Source: Stratiolaelaps scimitus (taxonomy: Eukaryota > Arthropoda > Arachnida > Mesostigmata > Laelapidae). Taken from it: 64,000 bases of DNA. The notes beneath the pieces are model-generated. The model was not told where the DNA came from and made no database searches. It saw only the letters and a program-made list of their open reading frames with translations. The stretch spans positions 18,951,501 through 19,015,500 of the forward strand of contig JABWDB010000001.1 in the NCBI GenBank assembly GCA_019614645.1, in the 5' to 3' direction. Position 1 is the first letter of the stretch. Every line of letters starts with the position of its first letter. Shown piece by piece: positions 24,981-40,939 of the stretch. A program made the position numbers and the translations under genes.

Positions 24981-26448
24981 GGCGCCCCCGGGAGGAGATA
25001 ATGCTCGTGGATAGTGGATGATTATAAAATATTTATATGGGCCACTCTGACTCCCAAAGAAGATGCGGAGTTTCGCGTACGAACGAGGGAAGGACTTGAA
25101 GCTTTTGTTGCGTTGAACTCGCGCTCGTTCTCCGCGCGCGGTCTCATCATCGATCGCGTGCGGTAACAAGTGTAGCCTGATTTCCACATACTCGTATTGT
25201 GTTTTATGGAGGATGGCCGCCGATACGCGTACAATGTCTCAAGTTGTAAACTGAAATGTAAGCCGACACTAGTTAGGTATGTGTTTAAGTATGAAATGAA
25301 TGACTGATGAATTGGTAGCCAAACCTGTGCACTCCGTCATTTCGGAAGACAACTACTGCTATACAGAGTGTTCGATTCGGCAACAAGCTTTCAATTCGAG
25401 CGGCGCCTCTATACAACTGATCTTCTTCTAATCGATGGTGTATTTTAGCACGATTAACTAACTGCGATTGCGACAATTATCGCTAATACTCATTGACACT
25501 GCTCATGTGTAGATATACCGATACCGGAATGGAAAATTTGAGGTGGTCACCCAGTTGTCGAAGAGCGGATCTTTGCAGGCTCATAAGTCTGCCAATGGAC
25601 ACGTTGATCGTTTACATGGACCAATTACCTGATTACCTCGAGTCAAATTTCTACATTTAGCTAATACCTATCATAGCGTAATCATACTATCGAAAATAAA
25701 AACGATTTTTATATTTGTGGGAAAAGTTTCTCATAAATGGAAAATTGTCCATCAATGATGGGAAAAAGACTATCCATTTGAAGACGACGTACGTGCGCCC
25801 AACATTAGGGAATGTTTCGACATTGATTGACACGGAGGCTGGCTATTTCAAGTGCCGGGATCTCAACGAGAAGTCGAGGCAGCAATTGAACTCAACAGCG
25901 GGTACAATTGCCGCCTACCCTTGTACTGACTAATCAATTGAATTGTCATCTCCTCTTCATGCAAATCTGTTAAAAAGGCATTAAGCCTATTGTAGGTCAA
26001 ATCATGAAGTGTATTGAGATTCGCACCAGGCGAAGGCCGGTTGCTCAACGGGATGCAGTATTACAGAAAGCACATTTGATTTGATGCATACATGTTTAAT
26101 ATCATATGCGAAATTAATACTATTCCGGTAGAACTTTGTCTTTGAGATGCGATCTCTCGACGAGTTGACGTTTGAAATGTTTTCTCTACTTAATACGTAG
26201 CTCCCCATCACGAATATATGAACGTATTTTCATGCCAACGTCTTGCCTGGGGCATCCAGGCAGGAATACAGTACATTAAAGCCCATCTGATGACCCGCCC
26301 TTCCTACGAAAACGTTGTCGAGGGAAATGCCAGTCATTATTTGTTATTTGCTTCAACAATCGTTATTGTCCATTCAGTGGTTTCCACAACTGATATGCTA
26401 CCCTGTTTTTTTGTTCGTATGCCGTTGGAGGTTAGATTCAGTACACTG
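24981..26448. other. No gene seen; AT-rich spacer
   Basis: Two protein-like but unidentified frames are present: 25715-25933 + (72 codons) and 26218-26478 + (86 codons). Neither has a domain or splice support, and the second runs into a SINE. Otherwise unique AT-rich sequence. Confidence 0.4.
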
Positions 26449-26461
26449 GGTTGGAAAAATC

Positions 26462-26637
26462 GAAGTCCGGTGACGTGATGCACTCATGTATGCTTGGTAA
26501 CAGAAGGACACGTAGGTGCATCGGTTCGATTCCTGCCGTTGCACATTTACATTTAAGGATTTGTCTTACGAAGCAATGCAAGAAACAGCAATTCCGTCGA
26601 CGTTAGATGTTGTCTGAGAGTCGACACAAGAATATCA
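26462..26637 (+). mobile_element. tRNA-derived SINE, family 3, older copy
   Basis: A region of about 176 bp matches the minus-strand element at 46243-46428 along its length. Shared blocks include GACACGTAGGTGC with the B-box-like GGTTCGATTCC, then CCGTTGCACATTTACATT, and GTCGACGTTAGATGTTGTCT. Flanks GGTTGGAAAAATC (26449-26461) and GGTTGGCAAGAATC (26638-26651) look like a decayed target-site duplication. The A-box region is degenerate. Divergence from its sister copy suggests an old insertion. Confidence 0.75.
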
Positions 26638-26651
26638 GGTTGGCAAGAATC

Positions 26652-29289
<2,638 letters not shown>

Positions 29290-30680
29290 GAGTAACGAAC
29301 AACTTCGTCGGTCTTCGGCGAAAGGCATCACGACGACGACGGCGGCGACGACGACGTGTCATGTTCGGAGCGTTTTCGAAGTGACCGTCATTTAGTGCCC
29401 TGCTTCACAACGGCCAGTCATACCAGCCTTAATACTGCATAGTATACCCGAAATGAGTCCACGTCTCAGGACGAGTTTTGCCTGCCGGCCGACGTGACTG
29501 TTTGCACGAGTCGCATCGAGCCACCAGTACCACTACTAATGGTATCGTGGTAGCTTAGTATAGCAGCAGCAGCAGCAGTTGTAGTACTTGCCATATGTGT
29601 CAACGGGCACCACCACCACTGCCATAGCGTACCACTGCCAAAGAGCTGCTGCCACCAGCAGCAGCAACAGCACGGCGCAGTGACCGAGGGCAATGCACCC
29701 GGGCTTCAGGCATCAACGAAGCCCCACTACCATCATCACCGGGGCTTCGAACCCTAACTGGGTCAACGGCGCTTCGCTGCGGGCATCAACATTGCCAGCT
29801 ACAACAACAACAACGCCACCATCAGCCGTCACTTTCGCTCTCGCCGGGGCCAATGGTTCCAGCAGCAGCAGCAGCAGCTCCAACAACTCGCCAATTCTAT
29901 CCACAAAGGTACCGTTATGTAACTACGACTGCTGCTACCGCAGGAGAAAACCGCACAGGCAGCTGAGTCCGGCCGGCTCCACCAGCGCACCGATCCAGCG
30001 CGTAAACGAACCACGCTTGTGGTTCAACCACCGTCGTCGTCACCGCCACCAGCTCGCTCGCTCGCTTGAAGCTCTGACGAATGCAGCGGCGCGACTAGGG
30101 CACCGGTGGCAGCACATCACAGTGTTGGGGCGCCGCCAGTAGCTGTGCAGCGACGACTTCAGTGGCAGACACACAGCGACGCAATGGAGCGGGAATCACT
30201 GAAGCGAAGGATGGCCGGTCCATCGTCGTCGTTGTAAAAGCACTAGTTGTAGTAGTCGAATAGTCTGTGCTGGTGGTGGTGGCAGTCGCGCCGGGCTGAA
30301 TCGAGCCATGCCGTGAAGGGGGGCAACGCTCCGGAACCTGCCGGAGCACCGAACGACTCCGCTGCTGTTGGTGTGAGCGCCCGGAGCCGGGCCCCGACAT
30401 CGACGTTGATGGTGCGCATCCGCCGCCGCCGCCATCGACGCTGCGTCGTCAGCATCGGCAACAGTCGCAGCCACCGTAGCGAAAATGAAAGTGAACGACC
30501 GAGCAGCAGCAGCAGAGCGAGCGCGCGAGTCAAGTCGCCCCGGGTGGGTGAACGACCCGGTCACCACCGCAAACTGGAAAAGCTGGTGGGAGCCGAACGA
30601 AGTCTACCGAACGAAGCTTCGTTCGGTCGTGCCGAACGAACACTACGGCAAACGCCGACACAGTGACTCACTGAAGCCAC
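29290..30680. repeat. GC-rich triplet-repeat block
   Basis: GAC/GGC runs lie at 29330-29360, CAG at 29562-29578, CAA at 29803-29815, CAG at 29860-29880, GCC/CGC at 30421-30440, and CGAA-type repeats around 30590-30650 including a 22-bp palindrome. Frames on both strands exceed 100 codons. Confidence 0.55.
29693..29908 (+). CDS. Candidate first coding exon, unidentified protein
   Basis: An ATG at 29693 has an in-frame TGA shortly upstream (29681-29683). It opens 72 codons to AAAG|GTACCG, a weak donor at 29909. The product begins MHPGFRHQRSPTTIITGASN, continues with Thr and Ala, then NGSSSSSSSSNNSPILSTK. Such Ser/Asn-rich disordered N-termini are common in animal regulatory proteins. The frame in fact stays open to 30142 without splicing. 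No domain is visible. Confidence 0.22.
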
Positions 30681-32539
30681 TATACTGAGCCAACTGTGTG
30701 TGTCTATATGTGTATGTGTCTGAATGTGCGTCCGACTAAAAGATAGAGAGAGAGAGAGAGAGAAATCTAAGATGATGGGCAGCAAGCCAAGCGAATGCTA
30801 TGAACGATACAATCCCAACCTGCTGGTTCCTTTGTTGTTGTGTATTTTGGTCACTTTCGCTCGATTTTCAGGTGTTTGCAGTGATCGATGACAGATCAAC
30901 CATCATACGAGTGTTTCTGCGAAGCTCTCATCATGACGCGTACGATGGGGGGGGGGCGGTGGCGGCGGCGAATTGAGCATTGCGCACTACGCAGAAGTTT
31001 AGCTGTCTCCATTTTTCAGGGACTAAATCAATACATGAATATATTGTTACTTGCCGATTAAGTATTTTCCATACTACACATGACGTGAGTGGGTACGTGG
31101 CAGTGTGGTTTCGGCAGTTGCTATTTTTGCTGTTGAAAACTTAAGAAATATTCGTATTCATTCTAGCCAACTTCACACATTCGCCATATCTGCCACATCT
31201 TTGTTCATCGGGTTGAATGAAGCTGAATCTTCGCCTGTGACAATTTGTTTCCTAGACAATAAGTTGCCTCTCTGAAGTCGGTCATGAGCGATTCTCTACT
31301 TCACCCAGTGAAATGTTCGATGAGATCTCGTGACGCCAAAAGACTACTAGCGAGTTCATTGGCTATAGTTAATCGTACAGCGGGGATCAAAGCAGGCAGA
31401 AGAAACGACAACGAACCGGTGGAAAGAACTAATCCCGCTTCGACTGTGACGCAACGTTGAATGAGCGTCAATTAATTTCCAGTTTCAATATATTCCTTGG
31501 GTCTCAGTGGTGGCCAGGTCCTAACATGGGCCGAGAATTAGGCGACCGAGAGTCCCCTGGAAGGACTCCAACCGGGCAACACAAAGTAGCCGTAGACGAC
31601 TGAAGTGCCCGGCTATGGAACATAAGCCGGAGCAGTTATACACATTCTCTACATATACCGAAAGCCGAAAAACCAAGCGACAAGCCGAGTATAGGGAAGA
31701 GATTGACTCTCAGCAGAGGAGGCGGTTTTAGAAGGCAAGGGACCTTTTGTCATCCCTGTCAACCCCCTTGCACGGAATTAGCCTACTTTCTACGGATATT
31801 GGAATGGTACCTGGTGGTGTCCTGTGCATTTGACGAAAATTTCCTCCTCTACAAAATAAAGTGTTAGCCAGATAGCTCATGTTATAACATATAGAGATAC
31901 CAGAAGGACAACACAACGGCAACGCTACAAACATTGAGCGAATACAAAACAGAGCAAAATGCTACACTTCGGAAGAAACCAACGATGCGCGTTTGTTACT
32001 TTCGATATTACGAATGGGGGCGTATGGAAATTTGGTGCATTTCAAGAAGGGCCCATTGTTTATTCTGTCATGTTTAATCATCGGGAAGATGGTATTAATA
32101 GTAACAGCAGAACGCTAGTACAACTAGCAACTACAACAACTTCTAACTGCAACTGATAACTACTGAAGTAACGCGACTTCAATCGCCTCTATAAAGATAT
32201 CTAGTCCGTATTTAGAGCAGTTGGTCACGGGATGACGGGCACGCGGACAATTGGCCTTCAGCTATTTTTTCTATGTGCTGGCCCACACCGATACGCACGC
32301 ACACCACCACACACACAGAGTGAGTGAGTCAGTCAGTCAGTCAGTGATTCGGTCAACTATAATAATGATAATAATAATAATACTATTACTCTCGCGGTGT
32401 GCAGCTATATTCGGCGTCACCTGTTTCTCCCGCCGGTTGAACGCACTGAACACAGCCCGTTGAACCGACCCCAAGGGTTCTAGTTCAACGGTCCAGTGAA
32501 ATTTGCCCCAGTGCCTGACTGCGTTCGCCTCACTGTTCG
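30681..32539. other. No gene seen
   Basis: A GA run lies at 30744-30763, a G-run at 30946-30958, a GAGT/CAGT tetranucleotide stretch at 32320-32345 and an ATA run near 32363-32382. Moderately GC-rich sequence at 31500-31760 looks like possible old repeat debris but carries no motif. Confidence 0.4.
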
Positions 32540-33790
32540 TTGTGGCTATGCCGTGATGCTTCATTGCTGATCGGTTCCAGCGGCATCAACGACAACAGCA
32601 GCAGCAGCAGCAACAACAACAAAAGCATCACCAGCTGCAGCGGCAGTAGTAGTGCACCACAAGCACCATTTGTGCTGTCTGTCTGCTCGACTGCAGTCGT
32701 CAGACCCGCAGCCGCACCAGCGCCGCTATGCTGGTGATGCTTATATTTACTAAAACTACTATGCCGGTCCGCCAGCTGTTGTCGTTGTTGTTGTTGTCGT
32801 CGTCGTCCATCCGGGCGGGCCATCATATGATATCACCATCCGGGCGAGCACATTGAACCCTGCGATGTTGGCCCTGACTGGGGGCTTCAACCCCAGCGCC
32901 GATGAACACAACGGCCATCGCCGCCACCGTTTGCGCGGCCCCTTTCCATGCTCCTGCCCCAACGACTTCTTCTTCGTCACATATCCGCGAGCGTAGCGCG
33001 CGTACCCCACACGGACGACGACGACGCGTTGCTGAGCGTCCCGCTCACGCGGACACAGACCCAGTCAGCCAACAGTATCGGCACAGCACCGTATCATAGC
33101 ACCACCGCCACCGACAACATCGTGGCATGGCGGCGGCGGCGGCGGTGGTGGTCGCTGCCGTGGCAAGCGTCCGTAGTGGCCGCACTCAAGACGCGTTTCT
33201 TTCCGTCCGTTGAACGACCGATGCGGAAGAGCGCTGTCTGCCTCTGCTGCCGCTGTCGTCGCAGCGGATCGCCGCTGGAAAGAGGGGCAAGAGGCGTAGA
33301 GAGGCGCACGGTCGAACGAACGAACGGACGGACGAACGAATAGACGGATTCGATACAGGCTTATGGGCGCTATTTTAGCTCTGCTGTCGTGTGCTACCAT
33401 GTTGTTTGTGTGCTCATATGATTCGATAGGTGTTTGTCTCTGTGTGTGTGTGTTGGCATGTGTGCGCACGTATGATACACATGCGTGAATATGGCGCTCA
33501 TAGAAGAAGTCTGTGCGTACCACTCACGACCGCGTGTGGAACTGTTTAGTCTCGTGGCGGCGTTCGCGCGCCCAGATGCAAACACACATAGACAGCCATC
33601 AGCCATAGCAGGCAGCATATGTAGGAGCAGCAGCAGCAGCAGCATGGAGAGCAGGCAAAAATGCATATTTTATCTTTTGCCGAGGGGTGGCAACAGTATC
33701 AACGGCTACCATCGACGACAACGACTATTGTACATGAGTCGACATCGGCGAGCGAGGGCTGGACAGACACCACGCGTGTCAATAATATAA
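32540..33790. repeat. GC-rich triplet-repeat block
   Basis: CAG/CAA arrays lie near 32596-32625, GTT/GTC runs at 32780-32808, GAC at 33013-33026, GGC near 33129-33147, CGAA tetranucleotides near 33314-33340, and CAG at 33630-33645. Overlapping frames up to 152 codons occur on both strands and are not preferred. Confidence 0.55.
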
Positions 33791-33931
33791 TAGCTCCACT
33801 TCCATACTATTGATCTATCTGTAATGTATGATTGCAATATTCTATTATTAGTATTCATAATACAATAATAGCGACTAATATACCGCTCTGCTGCTCCCGC
33901 GACAGCAACACCGGCCACTACTACATATACG

Positions 33932-33986
<55 letters not shown>

Positions 33987-35344
33987 GTATACATACTTGC
34001 GAACGTCTCTAGGATTCAACGGTCCGTCGCCGACGCAACGCGACCGACATCCGGAAGAGGGCTGATTAGAAGAAACTGGCCGTAGTCGAGCTGTACTTGC
34101 GGCTGATCGGGCAACAGAATCCGCCAACAGAGATTATTGAACGAACGGTTGGTTGCAGCGACTGGTCAGTTGTTACGGCCAACTGCTTTATTTCTCCTCG
34201 ATCAGCTGAACACAGCAGCACAATCTGGGGGAATGGAAAAGCGTTGGCCTGTCATGATAAAGTTCTCAAGCTTAAGATGTCGTATACAGCGACACGCACA
34301 ACTAAATAGGTTTAATTTGATAGCACGCGAATAGGTTTGCAAGGTTCGGCAAGGTTGGGTGCACTACCTAGATATATAGTATTAATTGGCAGTTGTTCGG
34401 TAACATTTAAAGCAGTTCAATAATTGTTCGAGAGGAAGAAAGAATCAAATGCTGGCAATGCTTCTGTAAAACAATGTTCAGCGTAACGAGGAGATGTTAT
34501 TTATTTGGAAAGTACAACAATTGCTATCACTACCTGCCATACTGTGCAATTTGAGTGAGGTAACATTTACACAATTCGTTCCCCGTGTCAAGCAAGGTGA
34601 CAACTGGACCCTCTATATATATAAATAGATGTGGCTCATGTATATCTACAATATCACGAAGAACTCATGCGTTTACGGTCACTCAGAGGTTTTAACTCGA
34701 ACAACAACAACAACATTCAAGTTAGCCACGGAAATCGATGTATGATACTATCTGCCGATCTGCCTGCCCCATCATGCTAGAAAGGATTTAACATAACGAC
34801 GAATGACACTTTGCGCTTCGGCTACGCCAGAATCTCGAATTCTTCCAAGAATGATACACGTAAGCAAGAGAGAGAGAGAGAGAGGGAGAGATATTAGTTG
34901 ATATTGAGTTGTGAGGACATGCACGATACGAGAATCACGCTATAAGCCGTCACATTCATCTACTAGCGACACGCATTCATCGACACGACTTCACTACACA
35001 CAGTATTCGTTGTAGTATTCTGCATAGGTGACTCTGCACTGCCGCGTACTTCCATTACCCGACGATGAGTAATCATGTTCTATTTTGATGCATTCAAAAA
35101 CGCTTGTCGTTATTTCAACATCGAACTCCTCGGCGTCGACAGCCCAGCCAGCAGAAGAAGCTCGCACCTTGACAACAGATAATGAGGACGCCGCGGGAAG
35201 ATGTGTGGGTCATCGCGATAAATGAAAGCCAAAATAGGGTTCGATATTTTATCAGTAGGAGCACAGTTTGGCAAAAAGTCAAATGACCCATTCATTATAT
35301 GATTCCTCCCTCCAGCTGTCGACGGTTGACGATCACAGCAACGT
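33791..35344. other. No gene seen; AT-rich spacer
   Basis: Contains the (AT)n array at 33934-33983, a CAA run at 34702-34714 and a GA run at 34867-34882. No exon is supported. Confidence 0.45.
33934..33983. repeat. (AT)n microsatellite
   Basis: About 50 bp of uninterrupted TA repeat. Confidence 0.95.
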
Positions 35345-35490
35345 CGGCACGATGTCTTCGACGATTAGGTCTCTCTCTGTAACAGAGCCGGAGGCCACAG
35401 GTTCGAGTTCGCGACCTGGTGAAATACGTCGACGACTTAGGCGTTGTAAAAAAACAACTGCAGATCAGTTAATAAGACAAAACTTCGTGT
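35345..35490 (+). mobile_element. tRNA-derived SINE, family 1, degenerate copy
   Basis: The B-box-like ACAGGTTCGAGTTCGCGACC lies at 35398-35417, matching the copy at 37.7 kb almost base for base. The tail follows: GACTTAGGCGTTGTAAAAAA and CAGTTAATAAGACAAAAC. The A-box half of the head is poorly preserved. The tail order and spacing match copies at 12.05 and 37.65 kb. Confidence 0.7.
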
Positions 35491-37525
35491 TGGAATGTGT
35501 CTCTTCCCCGGTTGGATTCTTCTTACGGATATAATAATCATTACTGCTGTTGACCCTGAATAGGTTGTGTCGATACGCTGACCACCATTACTACTACTAC
35601 TGCTACTATCATTGAACATATGTGTGGCATCTATGAGCCCCAAATGTGACTGTGGGAAGGGCTATCTATGATATTCCGTGATTATGTAATGCAAGGTTAA
35701 CGATACATAGCGATAACAGTAGTAGTAGTAGCAGCAGTGGACGTCGTAAACAATGAAAAAGAACACGCAAATACATAGGAACTCCTGGTTGACCCTCTTA
35801 ACTGGGCGCCACAGCGGATCGACGCCAGCAGGAGCCCATTCCAGTCGGTCCGTTTTCAACGAACGCCGCCCAAAGAACGAGCGCCGATGAGGAGAACGGG
35901 TTAACGATGATCGACAATGGTAGCAGCCGGCAGACTTCTGTCTCCTCGCGCGCGGTCGCTCCCATAGCCGTCACAAGCTGTAAAGGAACTGTGGAAACGG
36001 TCTTCGCTAGACGACATCAACGTTGCTTATCAAAGTCGCAGCAGAAGTGCTAACTAGTCGTGCTAGATGTAAAACGAGTGACGTCAAGAGGCGCAACGTC
36101 CCTGACGCTGTAACAGGGGCAGCGTCATCGTCTGGTCACAATTGAGTACAATATGATATATGGTGCTGCTTGTAACAGTAGCACTTGCTTCTAAGGACGA
36201 CTCAACAGCTCCTCCATCTCCGCCTCCTCCTCCTCGATCAAGCATCCCCTAGATAGGCAACATATGATGGGAAAAATTGCACGCGGGCGAATATACGAAT
36301 GCTTGCGCCGCATAGTCTTATACTAGTCATTGTTAGGTTTGAACACGGGAACAAATCAGCGGTGCATGCAGCGGAATGAAAATTCGATTCAGGTTACGAC
36401 GTGGGCCAAATCAAATTAAACTAATTATTTGGAAAGTGTCCAGAAATCAGGGACAATACCATCGTCGTATACTAGCTACCAGTATTACTAATTACCGCCA
36501 ATTTACGTTTGGTCGCCCGCATTTACCCTGCGTTTATAACCATCACATTAATGGTGTTTCCCTTAAAATGCGATCTCGCGCTGCGCTTACACATTACCGC
36601 TTGCGGTAATCTCCCCGCAACTAATTAACATTTACAAATAGCCATAATAGCTTTGTGTGAGTTACCTGTCGTATCTCTGTACATCACAGCTCGTCGTGAG
36701 AAACTGCATAGGTGTCAGGCGACAACGCCGGGTCATCCTCTTCTCCATCTATTATTCTGGTGAGCCAACAAGAACTTGAAGAAAATGGACGTCTTTAATT
36801 TTCGCTAAATTAAATTCACCCTGTGCCACTAACTGAAGCCGGAGATAGATTCAACCTAACCAAGCCAGGTATTGGTCGTTTGTTACAGCCAGTTCGGATT
36901 TGTAGCACACCCCGGAACAAAATCTATTCGTCTTGGCCAGGGAATCGCTTTTTACTCTCTTTTCTCTCTCTGTATCTCTCTCTCTCTATCCTACCACATG
37001 CTATTCACTTAAAAGTGCGTTTGCAGAGCGAACTTCGTAATGCCCACTGTTGCTTCAGGAATCTTGTAGATTCCTCGTAGTCAAGCGTAGCTTACGTCGT
37101 GCTGTCCCCGAAAGTGTTCTTTTTTTTCGGGTGGCATCAACCGCCGCTTTGCTCGCTCACTCGTTCGCTTGATTGTTCTTCCGGTCAATCCAGATGAGGC
37201 GGTAATTACAAAGGAACGAATTGATGCCGGAGGTAGAAAAAGCAGATTCTTTGCGCCCCCTCGTCCTCTGCATCCGTTTTCGTTGTCGAAACGAACCCAA
37301 ATCTGTTCACAAGTATCAGTAGATTGAATGGACATACTCGAGTTAACGTGCAACATCCCAGATGACGGTTTGCAAAGTGCTCGGTACGTCTCTCCCATTG
37401 AGGCATATGGCGCTCATTGTTTGCATTTTCGCCAGTTCAGTTGATGCCGACTAACGTCTGCTGGATTAAGGAAATACTCGTGGCCATAATAACACACGAT
37501 ATGTCACTTCTTTGTCACTATTATT
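35491..37525. other. No gene seen
   Basis: TAC/GTA triplet runs occur near 35589-35603 and 35719-35735, a CTC run near 36213-36231 and a CT run near 36957-36990. Open frames are under 110 codons and unrecognised. Confidence 0.4.
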
Positions 37526-37528
37526 TCT

Positions 37529-37585
37529 TCGAGAACTTAGGCGTTGTCAAGAAAACTGCACTTCCATTAATTAATCAAACTATTG
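37529..37585 (+). mobile_element. Headless family 1 SINE tail
   Basis: CGAGAACTTAGGCGTTGTCA, then AAACTGCACTTCC and TTAATTAATCAAAC, reproduce the whole tail of family 1 without a tRNA-like head. It lies about 70 bp upstream of a full copy. It could be a 5'-truncated insertion or the 3' end of a partner LINE. Confidence 0.65.
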
Positions 37586-37649
37586 TATAGATGAAGTGGA
37601 CCTAGAGTGCTGCATGATTAACTGCAGAAGATACGCACATCTCTTGCCG

Positions 37650-37800
37650 TTAGCGCGGGCGGTGGCTTGGACAGTGGCTAAGTCTGTGCTTGTAAATAGT
37701 CGGAGGTCACAGGTTCGAGTCCCGCGACCTGGTGACATACAAGAGAACTGAAGCATAGTTAAAAAAATTGTGATTCTTTTAATTAACCAATAAAACCTTA
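37650..37800 (+). mobile_element. tRNA-derived SINE, family 1, best-preserved copy
   Basis: An A-box-like GGTGGCTTGGACAGTGGC lies at 37661-37678 and the B-box-like AGGTTCGAGTCCC at 37711-37723. The tail AAGAGAACTGAAGCATAG and then TTAATTAACCAATAAAAC closes the element. Length of about 150 bp is usual for a tRNA-derived SINE. No clear target-site duplication was found; the 3' flank CTTCTTACC only weakly resembles the 5' flank TCTCTTGCC. Confidence 0.78.
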
Positions 37801-38399
37801 CCTTCTTACCACGGCTGCAGTGATTCAGGATAATCGTCTAGATCTAATAATCGCTTACCTCTACCTAGGGATAGAGTTGTTTTAAAGAATCTATTACCTC
37901 TGGTTACGGTAGACGCAAATGGCCCCGTTGGATTTTCACGAGACGTATGGGACATTTAGTGTCTTCTTTAGAAATCGAATTTCCAAATACTAAACAACCC
38001 ACTTTGCTGAGCCACATCATTTGAATGTACACAACAACATGACCCAACGGTATGTTCAAACGACACAAATACATATAGATACGAAGGTGCTGTGAATGTC
38101 CCAGCAGTCACTATAACAATATGCCGGACGAGTAGTTCTTGTCGACATTACGGTCACACACACAAACTCGCATAGACTCATTGATCTGCAACAGATTCGT
38201 GTTCGATTGCTCCGATCCAATCAAACGTCTTTACATACATTTACCTTGCAAATATGCGAAAGCTATACTAAGTTTAGCTCGGTACATCGAAAGATGCTGC
38301 GGCCCCATTATAATATACTCAGCACGTATAACCCCCCCGTCCGTGTTACCTAATCAAAAGGCAGCGCTCACCGCACATTTATTATAGTGTGCTCATAAA
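37801..38399. other. No gene seen
   Basis: AT-rich unique sequence without repeats or supported frames. Confidence 0.45.
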
Positions 38400-39200
38400 A
38401 TCTTTGCAGAATGGAGCACGCGCATATGTCCATCGGGGTAGAGGCGCGGTAGTTTCGCGATTTGCACGGCAATGATCAGTTGCTGCTGCTGCTGCTGCAG
38501 TTGTTCGTTCAACTCGACAACGAAGACTCGGATCTTGCTGCCCTTCCTCTTTGACGTAACATTTGATGTTATTAGTATCATTGTATAGCTGCAACAGCCG
38601 TCTGTGGGGGGGGGGTAGCTGATTTCTGTCCTCACTCACCCCCATCACAGTTAGTCACTTAACTGGATGAGTATTGTGGTGCTCGCTCGGTGTTGCTAAT
38701 CTCGTTATATGTGGGCCATTTATTCGCCACTCCTGTTGTTGTTGCTGCTGTTGTCGTTGTTGTTGTTGCTGCTGCTGCTGTTGCTGTTGTTGCCCTATTC
38801 TTCATCGTCGTCTTGTTCATTTTTGGCTCGTGTTGCTCAGTGCTCCTTACCATTGACCGAGACAGTGAACCGAATCACAGGGGGTGGCATTCAGCAACGA
38901 GTTACGGCGACACTCGCGAGGGCCAGGACGGCCGATGCCGTCCGCTTGTGTGGACGGCGCACACGGGGTAACGGTCACCCGCCAGAGGAACGAACGAACG
39001 GTCATGTACGATGACCGTCACGTGAGGAGCCCAAACTTGGGCAGTCCGCCAGCCGTCGTCGAAGCGGCACCAGCAGCGAAAGCGGATACCAGTGCAGGGA
39101 CAACAACCCTGGCAATGAACAGCATTGACGCACGAACCCGGCGAATAATGAGGATGAGGCTGACGTTCAGCATCGCTGCCGTATCACCCAGATAGACACA
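38400..39200. repeat. GC-rich triplet-repeat block
   Basis: TGC runs lie at 38479-38498, a G-run at 38606-38615 and a long GTT/GCT stretch at 38733-38792. A CGAA run near 38989-39000 precedes a 21-nt hairpin (38998-39018). The plus frame read from an ATG at about 38935 to 39195 (86 codons) has a varied C-terminus (SPPAVVEAAPAAKADTSAG) but no domain; it is not called as a gene. Confidence 0.5.
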
Positions 39201-40939
39201 CGCAGCTATTCAGATATCTGATGCTGCCCGGTGCCAAACACGACAACACCGACAAATCGTCGGCGTTCAGGTCGATAAAGCCAACGTCGAGCGAGTTGGA
39301 AAAAAGCGAAAGTTCCCGTCGCGTCGGGCTCAACCGTTTGCCAGGAGAAATCATCATTTGTTGTTACTGTTACTCTTGGAATAAGAAGAAAAAAAAAGAA
39401 CATACAACGTGAATAACGAATGAATGAATGAATGAATGAATCACTGGCGGAGCATATCACGATGATACTATTATTATATATTATTGCGCCGATTATAGTA
39501 GTGCTGGCGCGAGTTCAAGCTGGAGCCCCGCCAAGTCGGCCACCAAGGGACGCTCGCGTTGATCTATCTCATCAGTGGGTGTGTTTCATCTGTCATATCA
39601 ACACAATGAAATACGCTTGACAGAAAGACAATCCTGTACTCGAGGCGGAGCGGCAGAATAAGAGATAGGCACGGCTGCCTCGGCTCGAGGCATCGAATCG
39701 AACGCGTGGAGTCTCAAGTATGAACGTCTCATGAGGGAGATGCGCTCTTTTGTATGATAATTATTGTTGTTGTTGTTGTAGTTGCTGGTGTTGTCAAATT
39801 TGATATATACTTTTGTGTCAGGGATTCGAAGCCCAATTGTTTGAGTGTAGTGTGCATTATCGATCTGGCTTTTTACATCATTTTATAGACTCAGACAGAC
39901 ACACCAACGGACGTGCCTACGCCGATAGAACCATATCTCTCCTCGGTACTAATCATCATCATCATTTGAACGCGAACACTGTCCATGACTCCCGAGTGAG
40001 ACAGTGATCTTTACGAGTTTGGTACAATTACACATTAAGCATGTAGAACGCATATCACAAAATAGCGTGCTATCATTACGCATCCGTGTGAAACTGCTTG
40101 TATCGTTGTGTAAGTTTAGTGCACCCGTCTGATTATAGAAATGTCCCTTTGTCTTCTACTTATTGGCCACGCACCTGAACAAGCCGCACGATCGTCTCTA
40201 ACTAATTAATAAGAAAGGGAGCAGCCATGAAGAAAAACGCGAAGTATCATACTCATTGCCCATTGTTGCATTTCTACAAATACTAGAACAATTGATCCTC
40301 TCGACAGAGCTCATATATCTAGTAGGTTAGCTTTGACGTGATTCACTTCGAATGAGTCGAAGTATTTGACGTCACGTACAGATATTTGCAATATAATATA
40401 TTTGTCATTCAATACATAACTAAATCAGATGTGAATGTTCGCAGACGAATATATGTGCATTTGGAGTCGGACTCACTTGATCAAGCGAAAGGCGAATTTT
40501 AAAATATGACCAAAAAAAATAACGTACAAAAGGAGAACGTATGCAGTCGTCTGAGCGGAGCAGCAAGAACAAGCATTTAAATAATGTAAATGTCCCATTC
40601 GCGTTGTGATGATTTGTGACTGGACCATCGATTCGAGAAGGATCTGAGGACATCTGACACACGGTTGACGGTGTCATCAGTGAATGAATGAGGTCCGATC
40701 TGAAGTGACCTCGAACGATTTCTTCTTTCTGAAAGTAACGTTCGAGACGAATTACCACCGATCTCGCAGATGAACCAAACGTTACTTGAACTCAATCGCG
40801 TGAGCAGTGTTCGAGGCTCAGAAGGCTTCCGAGGCGGCAAGGGCTGGTTGGAGTTGCGGTACCACCTGATGTTCCTATCAAGCTGCTCGTCCGCTAGCCT
40901 GTAACGTCAATCAGTCCATCAACAGTGGTTGCTTTCCCA
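39201..40939. other. No gene confirmed
   Basis: A (GAAT)n tetranucleotide repeat lies at 39418-39441 and a GTT run near 39763-39777. A 112-codon minus frame at 40420-40758 is varied but unrecognised; it may be flank or upstream part of the LINE that follows. Confidence 0.4.
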
